A model generated the notes under the pieces. It did no database searches. It saw only the letters and a list, made by a program, of their open reading frames with translations, and had not been told where the DNA came from. Both the position numbers and the translations under genes were made by a program. Positions 1 through 6,609 of a stretch of DNA of 19,042 nt are shown here, one piece after another; the first letter of the stretch is position 1; every line of letters starts with the position of its first letter. Origin of the DNA: an uncultured Pseudomonadota bacterium. GTDB taxonomy: Bacteria; Pseudomonadota; Alphaproteobacteria; RF32; CAG-239. The stretch is from positions 1 through 19,042 of the forward strand of contig CABUWG010000032.1 in the NCBI GenBank assembly GCA_902495305.1. The letters run 5' to 3'.

Positions 1-21
1 AAGAACGGTTTGGATTTTATT

Positions 22-26
22 GGGAG
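22..26 (+). promoter_or_regulatory. Ribosome binding site deciding the start at 34
   Basis: GGGAG stands 7 bases before the ATG at 34. No comparable site precedes the in-frame TTG at 10 within the window, although only 9 bases are visible there. Confidence 0.6.
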
Positions 27-33
27 AAAAAAT

Positions 34-633
34 ATGAAAACAGGATTGTTATTTGGTGTTGCAGGGGTTATTGCAGTTGGTGTTGTTGGCGGGGCGGCCA
101 ATGTGCGGGCGGCGTGTGTGCCAACCAAAGACTGCGCGACACTCGGGTATAAATATACTGCAGCGCAATGCAACGGCAAAGGTGTCGCATGCCCTTTCGA
201 CACTTCAAAGTTCTTTTGCTTTGAACCGCAAATTTGTAATTATACCATTACCGCAGAAACTTGTTCGTCGCAATGTAAAAGTGTCGGAACAAATTCTTGT
301 ACCAAAAACGGCATAACTTATTATGAATCTTGTGGAAGTAGTACGTGCTCCAGCGGGCAGACGTGTGAGAACGGAACGTGTAAGAGTAATGTTGCTCCGA
401 GCGGAAAATGTTGTGGGTATAGCGGGTGTAGTGAAGATGAAGACTGGTGCAAGAGGAGTTACGGAATTGGGTGTGTGGAAGATTGTCTTCAACACGGTTT
501 CCCTTATTGTAGTGATATGCAAGCCAGTTGTAAAGCCTTTGGAAAAACGTCACGTTTTGTGATGTGTTATCATCCTACTGGCGGTTATAACAATACGCAT
601 GGTGATACTGTTGCTTATTTTCTGTGTGAATAA
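34..633 (+). CDS. Small exported cysteine-rich protein, function unknown
   Basis: The 199-residue product begins with a typical Sec signal peptide (MKTGLL, then a Val/Gly/Ala-rich core, probable cleavage after NVRA) and is then extremely cysteine-rich: 23 Cys by my count in about 170 mature residues. That suggests a periplasmic or surface protein held by disulfides. The ATG at 34 is preferred over the in-frame TTG at 10 because GGGAG lies 7 bases before it and the signal peptide then starts cleanly. The first mature segment (DCATLGYK ... CPFDTSKFFC) has the same pattern as the repeats of the large protein at 17588-18934, so the two look like one family. Unlike that protein it has no DUF1566-like C-terminus. 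No enzyme motif was recognised. Nothing upstream is visible, so its promoter may lie outside the window. The family assignment is inference from the Cys/Gly-Tyr spacing. Confidence 0.8.
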   Translation: MKTGLLFGVAGVIAVGVVGGAANVRAACVPTKDCATLGYKYTAAQCNGKGVACPFDTSKFFCFEPQICNYTITAETCSSQCKSVGTNSCTKNGITYYESCGSSTCSSGQTCENGTCKSNVAPSGKCCGYSGCSEDEDWCKRSYGIGCVEDCLQHGFPYCSDMQASCKAFGKTSRFVMCYHPTGGYNNTHGDTVAYFLCE

Positions 634-634
634 T

Positions 635-670
635 AAAAAACTCCCGAATTTCTGTTCAGGAATTCGGGAG
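635..670. terminator. Terminator hairpin between convergent genes
   Basis: CTCCCGAATT (641-650) pairs perfectly with AATTCGGGAG (661-670), and three more inner pairs close a GTTC loop. On the minus strand the hairpin is followed by six T (640-635), so it is a textbook terminator for the cold-shock gene. On the plus strand the T-run comes six bases late (678-683), so it is weaker for the upstream cysteine-rich gene. Confidence 0.85.
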
Positions 671-681
671 GAACCGGTTTT

Positions 682-888
682 TTACTGAATGAGGCCGATG
701 TTGCCGGCTGCCTGGCGGCCGCGGTCGTTATAGACTTCAAAATTTACAACGTCGCCGTCGTTTAAGCGGCGGAGCCCGTTTTTCTCAAGGGCCGTGATGT
801 GAACGAAGATGTCTTTATCGCTGTTTTCCGGAGTGATAAAACCATAACCTTTTTTGACGTTAAACCACTTTACAGTACCTTTTTGCAT
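682..888 (-). CDS. Cold-shock protein, CspA family
   Basis: This 68-residue single cold-shock domain has the full length of the family. The RNA-binding motifs are both present: RNP1 as KGYGFI (residues 13-18) and RNP2 as DIFVHI (26-31), after the usual KGTVKWFN start. Proteins of this type bind single-stranded RNA and DNA and melt RNA secondary structure in the cytoplasm. An AAGGATA ribosome site lies about 6 bases before the ATG. The transcript appears monocistronic, ending at the hairpin at 641-670. About 125 bases of AT-rich sequence separate it from the next minus-strand gene; CspA-type mRNAs often have long leaders, but I could not define a promoter with confidence. Which paralogue it is cannot be said from one window. 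Confidence 0.95.
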   Translation of the reverse strand: MQKGTVKWFNVKKGYGFITPENSDKDIFVHITALEKNGLRRLNDGDVVNFEVYNDRGRQAAGNIGLIQ

Positions 889-1014
889 TGATGTATCCTT
901 TTGTTGTTAATTTTAATCCGTTCTTAGTCTTTTGATTTTGGAAAAAATTTTTTGTTCCTGTTTTCATATAAGTCGGAAAACGGGGTTTTAAAGGCAAAGG
1001 AATTAGAAAAATGG

Positions 1015-1446
1015 TTATACCAGCTCGTCCACTTCTTCCGGCGGCTGATTATTTTCATAAAAATGTTTTAGATAAGACTGCGGGAGCTTATCGTGATTGT
1101 CTTCCTGTACATAAGACTGGTTATTGTCATACACGCCGATATTTTTGGAGGAATGGTAAGTATTGTCGGCGTTATTGTCATAAACGCCGCTGGCGGCAAT
1201 TGCCTCAATGGCGTTGGGCACATAGGCGCCGGCCGAGGAAGTGTTTTTTTCTTGCTCTTTCTCGTCCTGAAACTGTTGTTTGCTGCGTTGTTTACGGTTA
1301 TCATCGTTGCGGACATCATCATTAATAAACACATTATTGGATGTGTCGATGTTTTCCACAAAACTTTCACCATGCCCACCGGAGACTGTGTAGTTGCGAT
1401 CTGTTCTCGGTGAGCCGGATACTCTTCTGGTAGCGCTAATGCTCAT
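1015..1446 (-). CDS. Hydrophilic Asn/Asp-rich protein of unknown function
   Basis: The 143-residue product is not recognised. It is strongly hydrophilic, rich in Asn, Asp, Ser, Gln and Glu, has no Cys, signal peptide or membrane segment, and looks largely disordered. GVYDNN occurs twice, about 20 residues apart, and the C-terminus (LPQSYLKHFYENN, then acidic) looks like the most ordered part. An in-frame ATG at 1461 would add five residues (MRRKA). The ATG at 1446 is preferred because GGAGA sits 6-7 bases before it, inside those five codons. It has its own promoter and is cut off from the nagZ unit upstream by a strong terminator, so it is probably a separate transcript. The overlapping plus-strand reading frames lack comparable start signals. 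Confidence 0.65.
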   Translation of the reverse strand: MSISATRRVSGSPRTDRNYTVSGGHGESFVENIDTSNNVFINDDVRNDDNRKQRSKQQFQDEKEQEKNTSSAGAYVPNAIEAIAASGVYDNNADNTYHSSKNIGVYDNNQSYVQEDNHDKLPQSYLKHFYENNQPPEEVDELV

Positions 1447-1494
1447 GGCTTTTCTCCGCATAAAATTAATTGTTATTCTAACAATCTGTTATTA

Positions 1495-1523
1495 AATATA
1501 ACACAATTCGGGAAAAAAGTCTA
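1495..1523 (-). promoter_or_regulatory. Probable sigma-70-type promoter of the 1446 gene
   Basis: Read on the minus strand, TAGACT (1523-1518) is separated by exactly 17 bases from TATATT (1500-1495), giving 4/6 and 5/6 matches to the consensus boxes. It lies between the upstream terminator and the gene, with a leader of about 40 bases. Confidence 0.5.
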
Positions 1524-1543
1524 TAGCTATTTGATTTTTATGC

Positions 1544-1577
1544 AAAAAATCGCAATATCTGCAGAAATATTGCGATT
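1544..1577 (-). terminator. Intrinsic terminator of the SPOR-M50-nagZ-tat-like unit
   Basis: A perfect 11-bp stem (ATATTGCGATT at 1567-1577 and its complement at 1548-1558) with an 8-base loop is followed on the minus strand by a run of six T (1549-1544). It starts 28 bases after the stop codon of the Tat-like gene. Confidence 0.9.
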
Positions 1578-1604
1578 GAGGTGTGGAAAACGACAAATTT
1601 GTGC

Positions 1605-1796
1605 TTATTCTTTGTCTTTTTTGTTTTTGGCGGCATTAATTTTATGTTCGAGTTCGGCCTTTTTATCGGCAGCGACTTTTTTGAGCGCTTCAACTTTTTT
1701 GTGGGCTGTTTCTTTCCAAGAAGACAAATTATTGGCGTTGAAAATAACCACAATCACGGCAATAATCAAAACCCATTCTAATAATCCGGTAAACAC
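1605..1796 (-). CDS. Small TatA/TatB-like single-span membrane protein
   Basis: The 63-residue protein has the architecture of TatA/TatB. It has a very short N-terminus with a Glu at residue 7 (MFTGLLEW, compare the conserved early Glu of TatB), one hydrophobic span (about residues 8-18), and then a Lys/Ala/Glu-rich amphipathic helix to the end. The usual hinge (FG or LGP followed by a K/R-x-L-P segment) is missing; the equivalent stretch reads FNANNLSSW. Translation starts at GTG. Its AAAGGAG ribosome site overlaps the nagZ stop codon, so the two are coupled. The position just after nagZ is where tatA lies, a few genes on, in many alphaproteobacteria. No tatC is in the window. It could be a true divergent TatA/B, a TatA-derived protein with another role, or simply a small inner-membrane protein of similar shape. 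Confidence 0.7.
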   Translation of the reverse strand: MFTGLLEWVLIIAVIVVIFNANNLSSWKETAHKKVEALKKVAADKKAELEHKINAAKNKKDKE

Positions 1797-1802
1797 GTGT
1801 TT

Positions 1803-1809
1803 CTCCTTT
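1803..1809 (-). promoter_or_regulatory. Ribosome binding site overlapping the nagZ stop
   Basis: AAAGGAG on the minus strand lies 6 bases before the GTG at 1796 and overlaps the TAA of nagZ (1810-1808). This fixes the GTG start and indicates translational coupling. Confidence 0.75.
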
Positions 1810-2893
1810 ATTGGTTAGACGTCATCAGATGCAGGACTTCTGTTGCATCATACTCTTTATCATAGTTTTTTAAATTAACACTAAATTGAGAATAGTCTTT
1901 ATAAATTTGCGCAATATCAACAGTTTTATGCTGGCCGGCAATGATGTTGCGCAGTTTTTCAAAACGGGCGTGAGAGGCGTCGTTGAGCGGACGGCAATTT
2001 TTGCAGACTTCAATCAGCCCTTGTTCCGTTCCGCCGCAATAACAGACGGCATCGCAGCCGGCGTCCAGCGAAAGCTGGGTTTTAATGGCCAGAGAGCCAT
2101 GCAGGGCACGCATGTCGATGGCGTCGCTGATAAGAAAGCCGTTAAAACCGATTAGTCCGCGGATGACTTCGGAGATGACCTTGGGCGACTGGGTGGCGGG
2201 CTGGCGGCTGTCGATTTCCGTCAGCAGGATATGCGCTGTCATGGCAGCCGGCGTTTGTCCGGCCAGAGCAACGGCGGCGGCAAAATCTTTTTCCAGTTCT
2301 TTTAAGCTTTGGCGGATGACCGGAAGTTCCAAGTGCGGGTCGGTTTCTGCCGGACCCAGTGCCGGAAGGTGCTTGATACAGGGGCAAACGGCACTGTTTT
2401 GATAAGCGTCGAGCATGGCCCGAGCAAGGGCAATATTTGTTTCCGGTACGGAAGAAAAGCAGCGGCTGGCCAAAACTTGTGATGTTTGCGGATGACAGAG
2501 GTCTATGACCGGTGCGTAGTTCCAGTTAATGCCGAGCGTGTGCAAGTCTTCTGCAATCAGCCAAGCATGGGCTGCGGCAATTTTTTGTGCTGTTGCCAGT
2601 CCATGACTTTCTGCAATCTCGCCGATTTGTTTTTGAGCCATGTAACCGCGGAAATCCGGTTCGTGCAAGCGGCGGACTCGTCCGCCTTCCTGATCAATGG
2701 CGATTAGGACGTCGTTACGGCCGATGGCTTCTTTTATTTGAGCCGTCAGCTTTTTTATCTGGTACGGGTCGGCAATATTGCGGCCAAAGAGCGTAATGCC
2801 GAGCGGATTGAATTCGGCAAAAATGCGTTTTTCCGTATCAGTGAGTTCTAATCCGGAACAAGAAAGCATGGCAGACAGGACGGGTTTGGGCAT
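1808..2893 (-). CDS. nagZ: Beta-N-acetylhexosaminidase, glycoside hydrolase family 3 (NagZ)
   Basis: NagZ removes N-acetylglucosamine from muropeptides during cytoplasmic peptidoglycan recycling. The 361-residue product has the GH3 barrel landmarks: AIDQEGGRVRRL (from about residue 65), KH followed by the Asp-x-His dyad as D185-P-H187, and the nucleophile Asp in LISDAIDM (D257). The loop between KH and the dyad is unusual: the common PGHG is replaced by PALG, so the His of that motif is absent while the catalytic Asp and His remain. The ATG at 2893 is chosen over the TTG at 2905 because the TTG codons contain the GAGAGG ribosome site for the ATG, though its spacing is short (4 bases). It follows the M50 gene closely (8 bases between stop and ATG) and is coupled to the Tat-like gene downstream. 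Activity is likely but the altered loop may change substrate fit. Confidence 0.9.
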   Translation of the reverse strand: MPKPVLSAMLSCSGLELTDTEKRIFAEFNPLGITLFGRNIADPYQIKKLTAQIKEAIGRNDVLIAIDQEGGRVRRLHEPDFRGYMAQKQIGEIAESHGLATAQKIAAAHAWLIAEDLHTLGINWNYAPVIDLCHPQTSQVLASRCFSSVPETNIALARAMLDAYQNSAVCPCIKHLPALGPAETDPHLELPVIRQSLKELEKDFAAAVALAGQTPAAMTAHILLTEIDSRQPATQSPKVISEVIRGLIGFNGFLISDAIDMRALHGSLAIKTQLSLDAGCDAVCYCGGTEQGLIEVCKNCRPLNDASHARFEKLRNIIAGQHKTVDIAQIYKDYSQFSVNLKNYDKEYDATEVLHLMTSNQ

Positions 2894-2901
2894 TGTTCCT
2901 C

Positions 2902-3558
2902 TCAAAGAGCATAAACAAAGTGGATAAAGCGAAACAAATGTTTGAGCCCGAAATTAAAATAAGCGGTAAGCACATCACCGTCGGGCATAAACTGCCGGCT
3001 TAGCCATGGCAGGATGACAAGGATTAAAATCAGCGGCACAATCATCCGGCGTTCGAACAAAACGTATTTTTGCGCCCAAGGTTTTTGAATCCAACCAAAA
3101 AAGATTTTTGATCCGTCAAGCGGCGGTACCGGAATAAGGTTAAACAAAGCCAGTACCAGATTGACGATGGTAAAGGCCGAAAGAAAAACTTTGATGACGT
3201 CCGGCAGAAGCGGGGCATAAAAAACAATCAGCGAACCGGAAATAAAAGCCAGAATCAGGTTTGTGACAATTCCGGCGGCAGCGACGACGACAACAGCCCA
3301 GGTTTGATTACGCAGACGGGAAAAATCCACCGGCACGGGTTTTGCCCAGCCAAAAACCGGTAAATGGAAAAAGCTTAATATTGCAGGCAGGATGAGAGTG
3401 CCGACGGGATCAACATGGTGCAGCGGGTTTAAAGACAGGCGCTTCATGCGGTAGGCCGTATCGTCGCCCAGAAGTCTGGCGGCCCAGCCGTGAGAAATCT
3501 CGTGGGCGACGATGGCAATAACGGCCGCGCAAAGGCTGATGATTAAGCTCGCTGCCAT
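2902..3558 (-). CDS. Site-2 protease family (M50) intramembrane zinc metalloprotease
   Basis: This is a compact 218-residue multi-span membrane protein without PDZ or CBS domain, matching the short M50 group of bacterial site-2-protease-like proteins. The zinc motif HEISH is at residues 19-23 within the first hydrophobic segment. The third ligand region is FNLIPVPPLDG (D148). The family-typical LNPLHHVDPVGT (from 43) and WAKPVPV segments are present, and the N-terminal domain signature reads AAAGIVTN where AGP-x-x-N is usual. Such proteins cleave substrates inside the membrane; the substrate here is unknown. The start is 4 bases after the SPOR stop codon with no strong ribosome site, so translation is probably coupled to the upstream gene. 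Its place between SPOR and nagZ suggests envelope-related work, but that is inference. Confidence 0.9.
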   Translation of the reverse strand: MAASLIISLCAAVIAIVAHEISHGWAARLLGDDTAYRMKRLSLNPLHHVDPVGTLILPAILSFFHLPVFGWAKPVPVDFSRLRNQTWAVVVVAAAGIVTNLILAFISGSLIVFYAPLLPDVIKVFLSAFTIVNLVLALFNLIPVPPLDGSKIFFGWIQKPWAQKYVLFERRMIVPLILILVILPWLSRQFMPDGDVLTAYFNFGLKHLFRFIHFVYAL

Positions 3559-3562
3559 GGTA

Positions 3563-4507
3563 TTATTTTTTCTTTACGATGCAGCTGCCGCCGGCGGCTT
3601 TGATTTGCCCGCACAGGCTGTCAGCACCGGTACGATCGGCAAAAGCACCGGTATACAGACGGTAGTAGGTTCCTTTGGCACCTAAGTCGGCGGCCTCAAT
3701 CTCATGAGGCTGCGATGTCAGGAAAGCGTGTTTTTTGCTCATGGTGCTCCAAGAGTTTTGAACGGCTTTCTGATTGGGCGAAGACATCAGCTGGACAGTC
3801 CATTTGCCGGCGGTGATTTTATCTGACGCTGTTGTGGCGGGTACTTGTTCGGCAGAGGTAACGGACGGCAGGTTGATGACTTTTTTGTTCTCTGGTTCAG
3901 CCGGTGTTTCTTTGGCAGGTTGAGCGGCGGCTGCATTTTTCTTTTCCTCTGTTTTGATGATTTCCTGCGCCTGAGAAATTACCACTTGTTCGGGGGCCGT
4001 TTCTTTGATTTCTTCGGCAACTTTGACTTCAGACTTTTTAATCTCGACTTCGCCGTTGGCGGTCGTGCTTTCAACCGTTGTTGCGGCTTCGGCACTGATG
4101 ACCGGAATTTGTGGTTCTTCGGGCGGGGGAAGGAGTTTTTCTACCGAAGGCTTTTCGCCGGCAGACTTCTTGTCTATGATGTCATATACGGTTTTGTCCT
4201 GATTGAGGATTTCCATGCCGCCGGGTTCGGTCGGCTGGACTTTGACGGCCGTTTGCGGGCGGCGGATGACAGGGATTTCTTCTCCGGTATTTTGAGCATA
4301 ACGCGGGGACAAGACAAACCAACCGACAATGCCGGCCAGAATCACACCGGAAACAGCACCGATGAAAACATTTTTTGAACGGTTCAGTTCACTTTTTCTT
4401 TCTTCAAAAGCAAAGTTGTTCTGGCTGTCAATATTTTGGCGGAATTCGCTAAAACGCTCTGTGGTTATGCGGTTGTCGCGGTTGTCATCAGGAAGCCCCG
4501 GAAACAT
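3563..4507 (-). CDS. SPOR-domain cell-envelope protein
   Basis: The 314-residue protein has the standard layout of SPOR division proteins: a charged cytoplasmic N-terminus (1-45), one membrane span (about 46-66), a long periplasmic linker rich in Pro, Glu, Ala, Lys and Thr (about 70-230), and a C-terminal SPOR domain from GKWTVQLMS to the end (about 236-314, including YYRLYTGAFADR). SPOR domains bind septal peptidoglycan lacking stem peptides and recruit proteins to the division site. An AGGAGA ribosome site is 6-7 bases before the ATG. It heads the SPOR-M50-nagZ-Tat-like unit. In many alphaproteobacteria a SPOR gene sits between argS and nagZ; here argS is absent and dgt is immediately upstream. 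The linker is low-complexity, so its length may vary between strains. Confidence 0.92.
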   Translation of the reverse strand: MFPGLPDDNRDNRITTERFSEFRQNIDSQNNFAFEERKSELNRSKNVFIGAVSGVILAGIVGWFVLSPRYAQNTGEEIPVIRRPQTAVKVQPTEPGGMEILNQDKTVYDIIDKKSAGEKPSVEKLLPPPEEPQIPVISAEAATTVESTTANGEVEIKKSEVKVAEEIKETAPEQVVISQAQEIIKTEEKKNAAAAQPAKETPAEPENKKVINLPSVTSAEQVPATTASDKITAGKWTVQLMSSPNQKAVQNSWSTMSKKHAFLTSQPHEIEAADLGAKGTYYRLYTGAFADRTGADSLCGQIKAAGGSCIVKKK

Positions 4508-4580
4508 TGTTTATCTCCTAAAATTAAATTGTTAGCCCAAAGTATAATGGCAAAAACTTTATAATCGTTTAACAAAAAGC

Positions 4581-5735
4581 CTAAAATCTGGTCAGATTGT
4601 CAAAAAGTTTCTGGTGCTCTTCTATGGCGCACATGTCTGTCATATTGGCAATATAGGTACATATAACATCGGCAATTTCTTTTTCACTGTTTTGAGCGTT
4701 TAAAAAACGGCGTTCCGAATCCGGCAGCAGCTTCCAGTCCGACATAAAGACATTAAACAGTTCTTCAACGATTTTTTGCGATTTCATGTCCATGCGGACA
4801 ACATTGGTATGGGTATAAAAATGTTCTTTCAGGAAAGCGCGAAGCTGGCAGATTTCGGCTTCGACTTTGGGTGAAAAGCAGACCAGAAAGCCTTTGTGCC
4901 GGCGCACGTCAGCGGGGGTTTTTATGTTATGGGCTTTCAGGTTGGCTCTGGTGTTGTCCAGCAGGTCAAAGACCATTTTGGCAATCATGCTGCGGGTGAC
5001 GGCATAGATGCAGATATTGGTGTCCGGCGCCGGATAGTTTTTGTGCAGGTTGTTGAGAATTTCGCGGATGAACGGCAGCTCCTGCATTTGTCCAAGCGTA
5101 TAAAATCCGGCACGGAAACCGTCTTCAATGTCATGGTTTAAGTAGGCAATGTCATCGGCATTGGCGGCTATCTGCGCTTCCAGCGACGGATAATTTTTTA
5201 AGTCCAAGTCAAAGATTTTGTTGAACTTTTTTAAATAGGCATTCAGTGTGCCGGTGACGGGGCCGTTATGTTTGACGGTGCCTTCCAGCGTTTCCCAAGT
5301 CAGGTTCAGACCGGGGAATTCGGGATAATGGGTTTCAAGCTGCGTGACAATCTTTAAGGCTTGGACGTTATGGTCGAACCCGCCGTATTTTTTCATGACA
5401 TTTTGCAGGCCGCGTTCTCCGGCATGACCGAAAGGCGAATGGCCGAGGTCATGGTCAAGGGCGATGGCTTCGCCGAGTTCTTCATTGAGGTCGAGGCTTT
5501 TGCAAAGCGTGCGGGTAATCTGCGCGACTTCAATACTATGTGTCAGGCGGGTACGGTAGTTTTTGCCTTCATGATACGCAAAGACCTGTGTTTTGCCGTC
5601 CAGACGGCGAAAAGCAGAGGAGTGAATCAGGCGGTCGCGGTCACGCTGAAAGGGCGAGCGGATGATATTGGCAAAGTCAGGATGAAGCCGGCCGCGGCTT
5701 TGTTCCGGCGAAGTGGCGTAAGATGCGAGTTCCAT
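4581..5735 (-). CDS. dgt: dGTP triphosphohydrolase-like HD-domain protein
   Basis: Proteins of this family cut dNTPs, classically dGTP, to the nucleoside and triphosphate and help control dNTP pools. The 384-residue length fits the shorter dGTPase-like group. The HD metal site is intact: H66 in RLTHSIEV, H95-D96 in ALDHDLGHSPFGHAGE, and the later Asp in the NADDIAYLNHDIEDG segment (about 192-206). The N-terminal QRDRDRLIHSSAFRRL block is also typical. The ATG at 5735 has an AAGGAAAG site about 9-11 bases upstream. It is followed after 73 bases by the SPOR gene on the same strand and is divergent from xthA. True substrate specificity cannot be read from sequence; many members act on several dNTPs. 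Confidence 0.93.
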   Translation of the reverse strand: MELASYATSPEQSRGRLHPDFANIIRSPFQRDRDRLIHSSAFRRLDGKTQVFAYHEGKNYRTRLTHSIEVAQITRTLCKSLDLNEELGEAIALDHDLGHSPFGHAGERGLQNVMKKYGGFDHNVQALKIVTQLETHYPEFPGLNLTWETLEGTVKHNGPVTGTLNAYLKKFNKIFDLDLKNYPSLEAQIAANADDIAYLNHDIEDGFRAGFYTLGQMQELPFIREILNNLHKNYPAPDTNICIYAVTRSMIAKMVFDLLDNTRANLKAHNIKTPADVRRHKGFLVCFSPKVEAEICQLRAFLKEHFYTHTNVVRMDMKSQKIVEELFNVFMSDWKLLPDSERRFLNAQNSEKEIADVICTYIANMTDMCAIEEHQKLFDNLTRF

Positions 5736-5749
5736 CAGATTATCTTTCC

Positions 5750-5778
5750 TTGAAAATATTTTAAATCCGTTGTATGAG
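5750..5778 (+). promoter_or_regulatory. Possible promoter of the xthA-rnr unit
   Basis: TTGAAA (5750-5755) and TATGAG (5773-5778) are 17 bases apart in the 79-base gap between divergent dgt and xthA, leaving a leader of about 30 bases. Both boxes match 4-5 of 6 consensus positions. Confidence 0.35.
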
Positions 5779-5814
5779 TATAAAACGAATGATTAAAAAA
5801 AAGGTAAAGGCAAG

Positions 5815-6609
5815 ATGATTGCGGCAACGTTTAATGTGAATTCCGTCAATGCGCGGATTGAAAACCTGAGCCGGTGGCTGAAAGAAAAGTCTCCGGACAT
5901 TGTTTTGTTGCAGGAAATCAAGACCGAATCTGCCAATTTTCCGTTTTTTGAACTGCAGGCTCTGGGGTATGAGGCGGCTGTGCTGGGGCAGAAAAGTTAT
6001 AACGGCGTTGCCGTCTTGTCCAAGAAAAAGATTAAGGTTATAGAAGAAGGACTGCCGGGGATAAAAGATGAACAAGCCCGATATCTGGAAGTCGAGACCG
6101 AGGCCGGAGGAATATTCTGGCGTGTGGCTTCTGTCTATCTGCCAAACGGCAACCCGCCTTATAATCAGCCTGACGATGACAGCAAGTACCGTTATAAACT
6201 TGCGTGGATGGAGGCTTTGTTCCAACATGCCAAAGCATTGTTTGCGCTTAACCGTCCGGTTATTCTCGGCGGCGATTTTAACGTGATTTTGACGGCTGAT
6301 GATGTTTATGACGAGAAGGCTTTTCTGAATGACGCGCTTTATCGCGAGGAGGTTAAGCAAAAGCTGACGGCGTTGAAGTATCTGGGGTATTATGATGCTT
6401 TCCGGCTTTTGCACCCGCAGGAAAACGGCTATACTTTCTGGGATTATTCCGGTCAGGCACTGCAGGCGGACAATGGTATGCGAATCGATTATATGATGTT
6501 GTCGGCACCGGCGGCCGACCGCTTGGAAAAATGCTATGTTGATAAAACGCCGCGGCAGGGAACAAAGCCTTCCGACCATACGCCGCTGATGATAGAATTG
6601 AAAGAATAA
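5815..6609 (+). CDS. xthA: Exodeoxyribonuclease III, AP endonuclease
   Basis: The enzyme cleaves DNA at abasic sites and degrades 3' ends in base-excision repair. The 264-residue length is standard for ExoIII. All key positions of the exonuclease-endonuclease-phosphatase fold are visible: N7 in TFNVNSVNAR, E34 in LLQEIKTE, Y108 in SVYLPNG, D154 and N156 in GGDFNVI, D225 in MRIDYMMLS, and the terminal D254-H255 in SDHTPL. The FWDYSGQALQADNGMRIDY block is typical of XthA. An AAAGGCAAG site precedes the ATG. Its stop codon overlaps the rnr start by one base (TAATG), so the two are translationally coupled, linking DNA repair and RNA decay enzymes in one transcript. Confidence 0.95.
   Translation: MIAATFNVNSVNARIENLSRWLKEKSPDIVLLQEIKTESANFPFFELQALGYEAAVLGQKSYNGVAVLSKKKIKVIEEGLPGIKDEQARYLEVETEAGGIFWRVASVYLPNGNPPYNQPDDDSKYRYKLAWMEALFQHAKALFALNRPVILGGDFNVILTADDVYDEKAFLNDALYREEVKQKLTALKYLGYYDAFRLLHPQENGYTFWDYSGQALQADNGMRIDYMMLSAPAADRLEKCYVDKTPRQGTKPSDHTPLMIELKE

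Noticed and set aside
1011..1413. Plus-strand frames opposite the Asn/Asp-rich gene
   Set aside because: They lack ribosome sites and promoters, while the minus-strand frame has both.
3845..4378. 177-codon plus-strand frame
   Set aside because: It is antisense to the low-complexity linker of the SPOR protein; the Phe/Gly-rich translation is the mirror of Glu/Ala/Pro codons.
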